A DNA stretch of 64,000 bases. It comes from Sulfurimonas sp. (GTDB taxonomy: Bacteria > Campylobacterota > Campylobacteria > Campylobacterales > Sulfurimonadaceae). Of this stretch, positions 1 to 9,071 are shown piece after piece (the first letter of the stretch is position 1; the number at the start of each line of letters is the position of its first letter). A program made the translations under genes and the position numbers. Location: positions 24,433 to 88,432 of the forward strand of contig JALSLJ010000095.1 in assembly GCA_026988315.1 (NCBI GenBank). The letters run 5' to 3'. The notes below the pieces were generated by a model that saw only the letters and a program-made list of their open reading frames with translations, was not told where the DNA came from and searched no databases.

Positions 1-52
1 GCTCAACCTCATTAAAACTAAGGTAATCTTTTAAGTAAAATCTTTCTATCAT
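1..52 (-). CDS. recN: 5' end of a gene leaving the window, probably DNA repair protein RecN
   Basis: Only the first 17 codons are inside the window. They read MIERFYLKDYLSFNEVE, preceded on the minus strand by an AAAGG ribosome binding site 8 bases before the ATG. The pattern of a short strand, a basic residue and LSF-x-E-V-E resembles the start of the RecN/SMC-like ATPase head of Campylobacterota as I remember it. RecN is a cytoplasmic coiled-coil ATPase acting at double-strand breaks. The Walker A motif, which would prove this, lies outside the window. In relatives recN commonly sits beside nadK, but here nadK is at 55231-56085, far away. The start is well supported by its ribosome binding site; the family name is tentative. 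Confidence 0.4.
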   Translation of the reverse strand, partial: MIERFYLKDYLSFNEVE

Positions 53-247
53 TTATGTAACCTTTAATATTTGTCACTCTCAACTTGATTGGGAGTCTAA
101 TATATTTTGATATTATACTTTTTTATTGTTAAATGAATTTAGACTAATTGTATTGTTTTTTTAAGAAGATGGTTGTTTTTATTGCATTTTGTCATATTGT
201 TTTATGAAGTGAAGAGAGTAGAACTATTTTATTTTTCTAAATTTAAC

Positions 248-427
248 TCAACTTTCGTACCTAAATCCAAATAAATCTTGAGTAGTGCTTCGTAATGTAG
301 CGATTATATTATTGCTCTGTAAAACTCCATCAATTTTTGCTATTTTTTCCATAATTTCAATAAAATCCTGCATAGTAATAGAGAGTGTATGGTGTTCACA
401 CTCTAAAATTAAATCAGATGTTTCAAA
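248..427 (-). pseudogene. Gene remnant, ferredoxin-like-fold fragment (possible Lrp/AsnC tail)
   Basis: The minus strand is open for 60 codons here but has no good start upstream. The translation shows strand (SDLILECE), helix (MQDFIEIMEKIAKIDGV), strand (LQSNNIIATLR), ending FGFRYES. This strand-helix-strand order with a 'lpGV' turn is what the RAM effector domain of Lrp/AsnC regulators looks like near its C-terminus. No DNA-binding helix-turn-helix is found upstream in any frame that I could follow. An internal ATG at 371-373 would give only about 41 residues. I read it as the tail of a dead gene; the Lrp assignment is a guess from secondary structure. Confidence 0.25.
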
Positions 428-557
428 TCAAATTTTATGAGAAGGATAATTAGTTAGGTGTTACTGTTAGACACAACATTTAGGATATGTCTCATCTAAT
501 GATTTTCATAGTTTATATTGGATATAATGATGAACACAATACATTAAAAGGATAAAA

Positions 558-899
558 GTGAAGCCACCTAAAGGTTTTGGAAAAAGGTATTTTACATTTG
601 CAGCTATTTTAGCATATAGTGTACAAAATACTATGCAATCTTTAATAATAAAAGTGGATTATCTCTTGAAAAATAGTTTTATAAAAGAAAATGATGAATT
701 AGATGAAAACGACCCTCCTTTAAATATATTGATGGCTTTGTTTACGGTCAATAAAAAGCCTTGTAATTGCAACTGCTTTTTTAAGCTAAAAACTATTCTT
801 GCTTTAAAATTAAATCATTTCATACCTAGATGCCAGTACTACACAACACACTTTGCATTTAGACGAACTGGTGTACACCCTCCTTATTTTATCACTTAA
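558..899 (+). CDS. Doubtful hypothetical protein upstream of metE
   Basis: A 113-codon frame with a GTG start and an AAAGG ribosome binding site 7 bases upstream. The product has no recognisable domain. It is basic at the N-terminus, has an acidic patch (residues 45-51), a Cys-rich spot PCNCNCFF near residue 68 and an odd tail FRRTGVHPPYFIT. It ends 47 bases before metE, so it could be co-transcribed with it. Composition is unlike the neighbouring genes, with many Asn, Phe and Tyr and no coherent helix pattern, and the surrounding 900 bases look decayed. It may be a frameshifted remnant rather than a working gene. Confidence 0.25.
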   Translation: MKPPKGFGKRYFTFAAILAYSVQNTMQSLIIKVDYLLKNSFIKENDELDENDPPLNILMALFTVNKKPCNCNCFFKLKTILALKLNHFIPRCQYYTTHFAFRRTGVHPPYFIT

Positions 900-946
900 A
901 CAAAAAAATCATAAAAATTAAATATACAAATACTAAAGGATAAATA

Positions 947-3229
947 ATGTCAAAAAAAAATTATATAGTAGGGTTTCCAAGAATTGGAGAACAAAGAGAA
1001 TTAAAAAAAATATTAGAAAGTTTTTGGGCTAAAAAAAGCTCATTTAATGAAGTATTAGATCTAGCACATGAGCTAAAAGTACGCCATTGGAACTACCAAA
1101 AAGATGCTGGTATAGAGTATATAAGTTCAAATGATTTTAGTTTATATGACAATATGTTAGATACTGCTATTATGCTAGGAGCCATACCTAAAAGATTTGT
1201 TAATTTACGAGAGGAAGAGTTGTATTTTGCAATGGCAAGAGGAACGAATACAAATACAGCTATGGAGATGACAAAATGGTTTAATACAAACTATCACTAT
1301 ATCGTACCTGAATTATCACTTGAAGATGAATATAGATTAAATAGTTCTAAAATTATAAACGAATATAAGGAAGCAAAAGAATTAGGCATACAAACTAAGA
1401 TAAATATTATAGGACCTCTGACATTTTTGGGTCTTTCAAAAAGAGTAGATCAGGGAGATACCTATGAATTTTTAGATAAAATTATTCCTATTTATGAAAA
1501 ATTATTACAAGAGATCTTACAACTTGATGATGATATTACAGTACAAATTGATGAACCGATTTTTTCAAAAGACAATGAAGAAAAAATACTAAATCTTATC
1601 AAGCCTCTATATGATAGATTGGCAAAGGTGAGTCAAAATATAAATATAATAGTTACGACTTATTTTGAGCACTCTAACGAAGCTACAAAAATTTTAGCAA
1701 CAACACCTGTTTGGGGTATTGGTCTTGACTTTTTATATGGCGATGAAAACTTCAAATCTTTGGAATTAATAAAAAATAGTGATAAAAAGTTAATTGCAGG
1801 TGTAGTAGATGGTAGAAATATTTGGAAAAATAATATTACTAAAACTATTCAACTTTTAGAAAAAATCTCAGAAGTTATCCCAAAAGAAAATATTATTGTA
1901 TCTTCATCCTGTTCACTTTTACATACACCTTTTACTTTAAAGTATGAAAAAAACATGGATGCAGATATAAAAAATTGGTTAAGTTTCGCTGTGGAAAAAC
2001 TAGATGAAGTTTCTCTTGTTTCACATCTATTTTTTAATGATAGTGACACTACAGAAGATAAATATTCTCTAGCATTAGAAGCAAATAAAAAAGCAAATGA
2101 AAGTAGAAGATCATCTTTACTTATTCACGATAAAGAAGTTCAAAAAAGAGTAAAAAACTTTACAAAACTAAGTAGAGATGGAGAATATCAAGAGAGAATT
2201 AAAATTCAAAAAGAGATTTTGAAATATGAAGATTTAGTAACAACAACTATTGGTTCATTTCCTCAAACACCTGAGATTAGAAAAGCTAGAAGAGAGTTTA
2301 AAAAAGGCGAGATAAGTAAGTTGAAGTATGAAGAGCAGATGAAGGATTATATCGACCATTGCATATCTTTTCAAGAAGAGTGTGGAATTGAAGTTTTAGT
2401 TCATGGAGAACCTGAACGAAATGATATGGTTGAGTACTTTGGCGAACAGCTAAAAGGTTATGGTTTTTCTCAAAATGGATGGGTTCAAAGCTATGGAAGT
2501 AGATGTGTAAAACCACCATTTATATTTGGAGATATTAGCCGTCCAAAACCTATGACAGTCGATTGGATTACTTATGCACAAAGCAAAACAGATAAAATAA
2601 TGAAAGGTATGCTTACAGGTCCTGTGACAATTTTAAACTGGTCTTTTGTAAGAGATGATAAACCAAGAAGTGAAGTTTCAAAACAAATAGCTGTAGCTTT
2701 AAGTGATGAGATAGATGACTTACAAAAATCAGGCATTAAAATCATCCAAGTTGATGAAGCTGCTTTTAAAGAAGGCTATCCTCTTAGATTTGAAAAGATT
2801 AAAATTTATGAAAAATGGGCATTAAGAGATTTTAAAATATCAGTAAGTAGTGCTAAAATTCAAACTCAAATACATACGCATATGTGTTATAGTGAATTTA
2901 ATGATATTATTGAAACTATTGAAGCTATGGATGCTGATGTTATTTCAATAGAAACTGCAAGAAGTGGAAACGAACTCCTTAAAATATTTAAAAAAGTTGG
3001 ATATAAGCAAGAAGTAGGTCCTGGTGTATATGATATACATTCTCCACGAATTCCTAGTGTAGATGAGATAGTAAAACAAATCAATCTATTACTTGAAGTA
3101 TTACCAAAAAGCCAACTATGGATAAATCCTGATTGTGGTTTAAAAACTAGAAAATGGGAAGAGGTAAAACCTAGCTTACAAAATATGGTTGAAGCTGTTA
3201 AAATAATTAGAAATGAACTAAATAGATAA
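947..3229 (+). CDS. metE: Cobalamin-independent methionine synthase MetE
   Basis: The cytosolic enzyme transfers the methyl group of 5-methyltetrahydropteroyl-triglutamate to homocysteine, the last step of methionine synthesis, without B12. Length (760 aa) is normal for the two-barrel family. The N-terminal barrel opens with GFPRIGEQRELKK (residues 9-21); the catalytic C-terminal barrel starts near TTTIGSFPQTPEIR (about 430). All four zinc/homocysteine-site residues are visible: His645 and Cys647 in HTHMCYSEF, Glu669 in SIETARSG, and Cys730 in INPDCGLKTR. An AAAGG site precedes the ATG by 7 bases. The gene stands alone between a doubtful small frame and convergent dnaE; no SAM riboswitch or MetJ/MetR-type box was recognised upstream. 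Confidence 0.97.
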   Translation: MSKKNYIVGFPRIGEQRELKKILESFWAKKSSFNEVLDLAHELKVRHWNYQKDAGIEYISSNDFSLYDNMLDTAIMLGAIPKRFVNLREEELYFAMARGTNTNTAMEMTKWFNTNYHYIVPELSLEDEYRLNSSKIINEYKEAKELGIQTKINIIGPLTFLGLSKRVDQGDTYEFLDKIIPIYEKLLQEILQLDDDITVQIDEPIFSKDNEEKILNLIKPLYDRLAKVSQNINIIVTTYFEHSNEATKILATTPVWGIGLDFLYGDENFKSLELIKNSDKKLIAGVVDGRNIWKNNITKTIQLLEKISEVIPKENIIVSSSCSLLHTPFTLKYEKNMDADIKNWLSFAVEKLDEVSLVSHLFFNDSDTTEDKYSLALEANKKANESRRSSLLIHDKEVQKRVKNFTKLSRDGEYQERIKIQKEILKYEDLVTTTIGSFPQTPEIRKARREFKKGEISKLKYEEQMKDYIDHCISFQEECGIEVLVHGEPERNDMVEYFGEQLKGYGFSQNGWVQSYGSRCVKPPFIFGDISRPKPMTVDWITYAQSKTDKIMKGMLTGPVTILNWSFVRDDKPRSEVSKQIAVALSDEIDDLQKSGIKIIQVDEAAFKEGYPLRFEKIKIYEKWALRDFKISVSSAKIQTQIHTHMCYSEFNDIIETIEAMDADVISIETARSGNELLKIFKKVGYKQEVGPGVYDIHSPRIPSVDEIVKQINLLLEVLPKSQLWINPDCGLKTRKWEEVKPSLQNMVEAVKIIRNELNR

Positions 3230-3239
3230 CAAAACAGAG

Positions 3240-3275
3240 TAGCCAATAAATTACCTAGCGGCATTTTATTGGCTA
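3240..3275. terminator. Bidirectional hairpin between metE and dnaE
   Basis: An 11-bp perfect stem (TAGCCAATAAA pairing with TTTATTGGCTA) with a 14-base loop lies between the convergent 3' ends of metE and dnaE. On the minus strand it is followed by CTCTGTTTTGTT, a reasonable U-rich tail for dnaE. On the plus strand the tail is poor. Confidence 0.6.
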
Positions 3276-3319
3276 TCTTCAACCGTTGTTCTAATGCTTC
3301 GCATGATTTAAAATTTTAT

Positions 3320-6300
3320 TTATAAAATATCCACAGCTTCATTCCCCTCTAAAGCTTTTACGATACTTCCTTCTACCCTTATTGCTGAGTCTATTATTAC
3401 ATTTTGTAGTTTTGAGATGATGGTTATCTTCAGTGGTCTTCTTCCTGGATGTTGTCTGATAAGAGTATATAACTGTTCTAAAATAGTTGTATCTTCATCT
3501 AGTCTCACAGCAAGATTTATAGGTTCAGGTGGTTTTTCTTGAACCTCTTTTTTTACCTTCTTAGTCTCTTTTGCAGCTTGTTTTAGTGTCATGATTTTTG
3601 TCACACCTATGCGAGTAAACATCTCTGTATGAGTGATTTTTGCTTTAAAAGCTACTGGCTCATCTAAGTCCATCTCTGAGAGTTGCTCTAGCTTATCCGA
3701 AAAAAGCATAATCTCGATATTTCCATGAAAATCCATGAGACTTACTATGCCAAATTGATTCCCTTTTTTTGAAACTTTTTTTTGTATCTCTTCAACTTTA
3801 CCTATAAAAATTGCATAAGAGCCATCTTTTATGTTTTCTAGCTCTGAAGAGAGAGTATAGCTTAGCTCCCCTAGTCTCTCTCTGTACTCATCAAGTGGAT
3901 GTCCTGAAACATAAAAACCTAGAGTCTCTTTTTCAAACTCCAAGATCTCTTTTAGCTCATACTCATCAGAGTTATTAAGTTCAAGTTTTACAGTGGTTAT
4001 CTCCTCATCGTCTCCAAAAAGAGAGCCTACTGCATTTTTCTTAGCATCACTTGCTTTTTTTGCAGTCTCCACTATCTTTTCTATTTGATCTAATAGAGCT
4101 TTTCTTGAGTAACCAAACCTATCGAAACCACCCGACTTTATACTTGATTCTATAAAGCGTTTATTTACCTTTGAGGGGTCTATGCGGTTTACAAAATTTT
4201 CTATAGATATAAATTCACCCTCTTTCTCACGAGTCTCTATAATCGACTCAACGGCAGAAGTTCCAACACCTTTAATCGCACCCAAACCAAATAGAATAAT
4301 ATCTTTTTCATCTTTGGTAGTTGCCGAAAATTCAAGATAAGAGTCATTAACATCAGGAGGAGAAAGTTCAATTCCCATCCTTTTAACCTCATCGATATAA
4401 CGAACAACTTTATCCATATTGTCTTTATCAGATGTAAGAAGTGCCGCCATAAATTCGTTTGGATAGTAAGTTTTTAACCATGCGGTTTGAAAGGTAACCA
4501 TTGCATAAGCTGCTGAGTGTGATTTATTAAAACCATACCCTGCAAATTTTTCAATCAAATCAAAAAGTTTTGAAGCTTCTTCGTATGGATGACCTTGTTT
4601 TACAGCACCTTTAGAAAACTCATCATTGTATGTTGCCATATCTTTTTTCTTACCCATAGCACGACGGATAATATCTGAATATCCAAGGGAAAAACCACCA
4701 ACATTTTGAACGATTTGCATTACCTGTTCTTGATAAACAATGACCCCATAAGTATTTTTAAGAATCGGTTCCATAATATCAAAAGTATATTCAATTTTCT
4801 CTCGTCCATGTTTACGCTCAACAAAACTATCAAGCATCCCCGATTCCATTGGTCCAGGTCTATAGAGTGCAAGAACGGCAATTAAATCCTCAAAATTATC
4901 TGGTTTGAGTCGTTTGTTTAAATCTTGCATCCCTGAGGACTCTATTTGGAACATCCCAACTGTCTCGCCTGTTCTTATAACCTCATATACTTTAGGGTCA
5001 TTTTCATCTATCTTGTGCCACTCTATCTCTTTTTTATATCTTCTTTTTATAAGTTTTATAGCGTTATCGATAACATCAAGAGTTTTCAAACCAAGGAAGT
5101 CAAACTTGATTAAGTCAACATCTTCAAGGTAGTTTAGAGAGTATTGAGTTACAAAAGTATCTTCACCAGATGGCTTGTAGATAGGTGTTTTATACCAGAG
5201 TTCCTCGTTGCTTATTACAACACCAGCAGCATGTATGCCAGAGTTTCGCTTTAAACCTTCAAGTTTTTTAGCAAACTCCCAAACTCTCTTAGAATTTGCA
5301 TCGCCCTCTATAAGTTCTTGAATCTTAGGCTCTTTTTGAAAAGCACCCTCTATAAATTTCCCTTTTTTCTCTTTACCATTGAGAGTGATTCCTAGTTCGT
5401 CAGGGATAAGTTTCGCCATCTTATCAGCTTGAGAGAGTGGCATATCAAGAACACGAGCAACATCACGAATAACCCCTTTTGCTAAGAGTGAACCAAAGGT
5501 GATGATTTGAGCTACCTGATTTCGTCCATATTTCTCTACAACATAGTCTATAACCTCTCCCCGACGAGCTTGCATAAAGTCCATATCAATATCGGGCATA
5601 CTTACTCGTTCAGGATTTAAAAATCTCTCAAAAAGTAGGTCGTACTTCATAGGGTCTATATCGGTAATATCAAGTGAATATGCAACAAGGCTTCCAGCAG
5701 CACTTCCTCGCCCTGGTCCAACAGCTATACCCATCTCTTTTGCAACTTTCACAAAGTCCCAAACGATAAGCATATAACCTGGAAATTTCATAGAGTTGAT
5801 AATATCCATCTCAAACTTTAATCGCTCTCTATACTCTTCATGCTTAGATGCATCAACATGCTTAAGTCTCTCAACTAAACCTAGTTTGCACCTGTATGTA
5901 AAATATTCTGCATCTGATATATCTTTATCATCACTACTTAGTTTTAGTCCGTCCGTCTTTGCATATTCCGGTGTGAACTTAAAATTTGGAGGGGTTGGCG
6001 TATCTACAACTGGAACAAACTCTTCTATCTTCTCTACTATCTCTTGTGTATGGGCAAGAGCTTCGGGTATGTCAGCAAAGAGCCTTGCCATCTGTTGGGG
6101 CGATTTTAGATAAAATTCATGAACTGAGTGACGCATACGGTTTGGGTCATCATAGAGTTTATTCATCCCTATACACATAAATGCTTCATGGTACTGAGCA
6201 TCTCCTGGGTAAGTGTAGTGAGTATCATTTGTAGCGACTATTTTTATCCCTGTTTCTCGTGATATACGAAGAATTTCATTATCAATATAGAGTTGGTCAC

Positions 6301-6868
6301 CAATCCCGTGTCGCATAAGCTCTAAGTAAAAATCATCTCCAAATATCTCTTTATACTCTAGTGCTACTGCTAAAGCACCATCATATCCTAAAGCTCCATT
6401 TTTTACATTTCTCTCATTTGCTAAGTTTAGATGCCAGTTTACCTCACCTTGAAGACAAGCACTAGTACAGATCAGACCCTCACTATGAGAAGCAAGCTCT
6501 TTTTTGTTAATCCGTGGAAAGTAATACATCCCCTCTATAAAAGCCTTTGAGGAGAGATACATAAGGTTCTCATAACCCTTTTTATTTTTAGCAAATAAAC
6601 AGATATGAAATCTTTGCTTAGTAGATTTATCACCAAGTGTCTCACCATTATGGATGTAGCCCTCCATCCCGATAATAGGCTTAATCCCTGCACCCTTCAT
6701 CTGATGATAGAAGTCAATTGCTCCAAACATATTTCCATGGTCGGTCATTGCTACGGATGTCATCCCAAGCTCTTTTACACGAGAGACTAAGTTTGTAAGT
6801 TTATTTGCTCCATCAAGCAAAGAGTATTCAGTATGTAGATGTAAATGTGTGAAAGGTTGTGCACTCAA
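3320..6868 (-). CDS. dnaE: DNA polymerase III alpha subunit DnaE
   Basis: This is the replicative polymerase subunit, at 1182 aa close to the usual 1160-1200. The N-terminal PHP domain shows THLHLHTEYSLLDG (about residues 7-20). The palm carries the catalytic aspartates in PDIDMDF (about 425-431), with DLIKFDFLGLKTLDVID as the third metal-binding segment. The fingers contain ALYRPGPMESGMLDSF and the HhH/OB-fold region follows, with IGKVEEIQKKVSKKGNQFG near the C-terminus. No intein or frameshift is visible. It starts from ATG, with an AAGG-like site (rc of 'aaggtcct') just upstream, and is divergent from the LTA-synthase-like gene at 7002. Several long antisense frames inside it are shadows. 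Confidence 0.98.
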   Translation of the reverse strand: MSAQPFTHLHLHTEYSLLDGANKLTNLVSRVKELGMTSVAMTDHGNMFGAIDFYHQMKGAGIKPIIGMEGYIHNGETLGDKSTKQRFHICLFAKNKKGYENLMYLSSKAFIEGMYYFPRINKKELASHSEGLICTSACLQGEVNWHLNLANERNVKNGALGYDGALAVALEYKEIFGDDFYLELMRHGIGDQLYIDNEILRISRETGIKIVATNDTHYTYPGDAQYHEAFMCIGMNKLYDDPNRMRHSVHEFYLKSPQQMARLFADIPEALAHTQEIVEKIEEFVPVVDTPTPPNFKFTPEYAKTDGLKLSSDDKDISDAEYFTYRCKLGLVERLKHVDASKHEEYRERLKFEMDIINSMKFPGYMLIVWDFVKVAKEMGIAVGPGRGSAAGSLVAYSLDITDIDPMKYDLLFERFLNPERVSMPDIDMDFMQARRGEVIDYVVEKYGRNQVAQIITFGSLLAKGVIRDVARVLDMPLSQADKMAKLIPDELGITLNGKEKKGKFIEGAFQKEPKIQELIEGDANSKRVWEFAKKLEGLKRNSGIHAAGVVISNEELWYKTPIYKPSGEDTFVTQYSLNYLEDVDLIKFDFLGLKTLDVIDNAIKLIKRRYKKEIEWHKIDENDPKVYEVIRTGETVGMFQIESSGMQDLNKRLKPDNFEDLIAVLALYRPGPMESGMLDSFVERKHGREKIEYTFDIMEPILKNTYGVIVYQEQVMQIVQNVGGFSLGYSDIIRRAMGKKKDMATYNDEFSKGAVKQGHPYEEASKLFDLIEKFAGYGFNKSHSAAYAMVTFQTAWLKTYYPNEFMAALLTSDKDNMDKVVRYIDEVKRMGIELSPPDVNDSYLEFSATTKDEKDIILFGLGAIKGVGTSAVESIIETREKEGEFISIENFVNRIDPSKVNKRFIESSIKSGGFDRFGYSRKALLDQIEKIVETAKKASDAKKNAVGSLFGDDEEITTVKLELNNSDEYELKEILEFEKETLGFYVSGHPLDEYRERLGELSYTLSSELENIKDGSYAIFIGKVEEIQKKVSKKGNQFGIVSLMDFHGNIEIMLFSDKLEQLSEMDLDEPVAFKAKITHTEMFTRIGVTKIMTLKQAAKETKKVKKEVQEKPPEPINLAVRLDEDTTILEQLYTLIRQHPGRRPLKITIISKLQNVIIDSAIRVEGSIVKALEGNEAVDIL

Positions 6869-7001
6869 AATAAGGTCCTAAAAATTGTAAATTATTAAAA
6901 GATTATAGTAGATTTGACTTAATTTGGAATAATTAATAATTTATTCATTAAATCTTCATAAACACAAGCTACTATTACAAAAATTTATCTTAAGGGCAAA
7001 A

Positions 7002-8921
7002 ATGCAAAACATTTCAAGTAACAGATTCCGCTTTATAAACACCACCTTTTTAATTTTCATAGTTATATCTTTCATAACAAGAACAACACTTCTTATTAAG
7101 TCGATTGATATGATAGATATAACTTTTGTGCAACTCATCCAAGTTTACCTTATCGGTTTTTTCTATGATTTTATAGCTATCAGCTATTTAGTTATACCTT
7201 TTGTTATCTACATACTTTTACTACCACAAAAACTTTGGCAACATAAAATAAATAAATTTATGACCTATATATTTACTTTTATATTACTTTTTGGGGTTGT
7301 ATTTTACGCATTTAGTGAATGGTTTTTTTGGGATGAATTTAGTGTTAGGTTTAATTTTATAGCGGTTGATTATCTAGTATATACAACTGAAGTTATTGGT
7401 AATATTCGAGAGTCTTATCCTATGGGATTACTCCTTAGCATCATTACGATTATAGCTGCTTTGATATTTTTCTTACTCTATAAATTTGATTTTTTTACAT
7501 CATTATTTCAAGATAAGACAACAATAAAACAGCGTCTTAAACCAGCACTGTTTTATCTGGGCTTACCTGTTATATTTTTTATATCTATTAATCAAGATTT
7601 TACAAAAATATCAAAAAATCAGTATAACAACGAACTCTCTAAAGCTGGTCTTTACTCTTTATTTGCGGCTTTTAGAAACAACACTTTAGATTATGAAACT
7701 TTTTATATGACAGATGATGAAACAAAGGTACTAAAAAACCTAAGAGATATAATCCAAACCAAAAACTCTACATTTTTAAACAACAACGACATATATAGAG
7801 AGATACTTAATGATTCTAAAGAGAAAAATCATAATGTTATGATGATAGTTGTTGAGAGTTTAAGTGGCAAGTTCCTCGAATCATTAAATGGAAAAAAAGG
7901 GCTAACTCCAAACTTAGATGCATTAGCCAAAGAGAGCATGTTTTTTAGTAATTTTTATGCAACAGGAACACGCACAGTAAGAGGTATGGAAGCTATAACA
8001 CTTTCACTTCCACCTACGGCGGGAAGGTCGATAGTAAAAAGACCAGACAATCACAATATGTTCTCAAGTGGCTTTATATTTAAAGAAAAAGGGTATCAGA
8101 CTAAATTTATCTATGGTGGTCATGGATATTTTGATAATATGAATGAATTTTTCTCTAATAATGGCTTTGATATTGTTGATAGAACTGATTTTAGCGATGA
8201 AGAGGATACTTTTCATACCATTTGGGGTGTTTGTGATGAGGATTTGTTAAACAAAACTCTCAAAGAAGCAGATAAATCATATAAACAAAACAAGCCTTTT
8301 ATGAACTTTATCATGACAACTACAAACCATAGACCGTATGACTATCCCGATGGACGCATAGATATTCCATCACATAGTGGTCGTGATGGCGCTGTGAAGT
8401 ACACAGACTATGCAATAGGTGACTTTATCGCAAAAGCAAAAAAGAAACCATGGTTTAAAAACACTATCTTTGTAATTGTAGCTGATCACTGCTCTTCTAG
8501 TGCCGGAAAAACAGAGCTACCACTTGACAAGTACCATATCCCTATGATTATCTATGCACCACATATTTTAAAACCACAAGTTGTAGATAAGATAGCAAGC
8601 CAGATAGATATCATGCCTACACTCTTTAGTATATTTAACTGGTCTTATAAAAGTAAATTTTTTGGCAAAGATATCTTAAGTAGTGATTTTGAGCAAAGAG
8701 CACTTGTTGGAACTTACCAAAAACTAGGTCTTTACCAAGACAATGTACTTAGCATCTTATCCCCAGACAAAAAAATAAAAAGCTATGAAGTGATAAGTCA
8801 AGATATTTTTCGCACAAAATACAAAGAGATTGCTAGTGATAAGAAGATGAAAGACAACACTATTGCTTATTATCAAGAAGCGAGCATACTTCATAAGAAA
8901 AAGCTAGATAAAAGTAATTGA
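7002..8921 (+). CDS. LTA synthase-family membrane phosphoglycerol/phosphoethanolamine transferase-like protein
   Basis: A 639-aa inner-membrane protein with about five N-terminal transmembrane segments (residues roughly 10-200) and a periplasmic sulfatase/alkaline-phosphatase-fold domain. Metal-site motifs are present: the Glu in VVESLSG (about 285), the candidate catalytic Thr in ATGTRTVRGMEA (about 325), WGVCDEDLL (about 405) and VADHCSSSAGK (about 490). NHRPYDYP follows the family pattern seen in LtaS and OpgB. In Gram-negative bacteria such enzymes move phosphoglycerol or phosphoethanolamine to periplasmic glycans or lipid A; which substrate applies here is unknown. An AAGGG site precedes the ATG. 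It appears to be a single-gene unit divergent from dnaE. Confidence 0.85.
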   Translation: MQNISSNRFRFINTTFLIFIVISFITRTTLLIKSIDMIDITFVQLIQVYLIGFFYDFIAISYLVIPFVIYILLLPQKLWQHKINKFMTYIFTFILLFGVVFYAFSEWFFWDEFSVRFNFIAVDYLVYTTEVIGNIRESYPMGLLLSIITIIAALIFFLLYKFDFFTSLFQDKTTIKQRLKPALFYLGLPVIFFISINQDFTKISKNQYNNELSKAGLYSLFAAFRNNTLDYETFYMTDDETKVLKNLRDIIQTKNSTFLNNNDIYREILNDSKEKNHNVMMIVVESLSGKFLESLNGKKGLTPNLDALAKESMFFSNFYATGTRTVRGMEAITLSLPPTAGRSIVKRPDNHNMFSSGFIFKEKGYQTKFIYGGHGYFDNMNEFFSNNGFDIVDRTDFSDEEDTFHTIWGVCDEDLLNKTLKEADKSYKQNKPFMNFIMTTTNHRPYDYPDGRIDIPSHSGRDGAVKYTDYAIGDFIAKAKKKPWFKNTIFVIVADHCSSSAGKTELPLDKYHIPMIIYAPHILKPQVVDKIASQIDIMPTLFSIFNWSYKSKFFGKDILSSDFEQRALVGTYQKLGLYQDNVLSILSPDKKIKSYEVISQDIFRTKYKEIASDKKMKDNTIAYYQEASILHKKKLDKSN

Positions 8922-8994
8922 TTCCCTTGGACAAACACCGTGTAGCTAGTTAGAATAAAAGTTATCCTATGAAAATTATAATAATTAAATTAAG

Positions 8995-9022
8995 TTGAGA
9001 TTATGTTTTTGTATTGTAGAAT
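8995..9022 (+). promoter_or_regulatory. Possible sigma-70 promoter for the 9072 receptor operon
   Basis: TTGAGA (8995-9000) and TAGAAT (9017-9022) are separated by 16 bases, 50 bases before the start codon. In Campylobacterota the -35 element is often weak, so the -10 element is the more telling part. No Fur-type operator was recognised near it. Confidence 0.3.
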
Positions 9023-9071
9023 AAAAATTATTTAAAGTGTAAATAGCTTATCACAAAGGAAGTCACCAAAG

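Noticed and set aside
870..879. GGTGTACACC palindrome upstream of metE as an operator
   Set aside because: A single 10-base palindrome is expected many times by chance in 64 kb and it matches no regulator I know.
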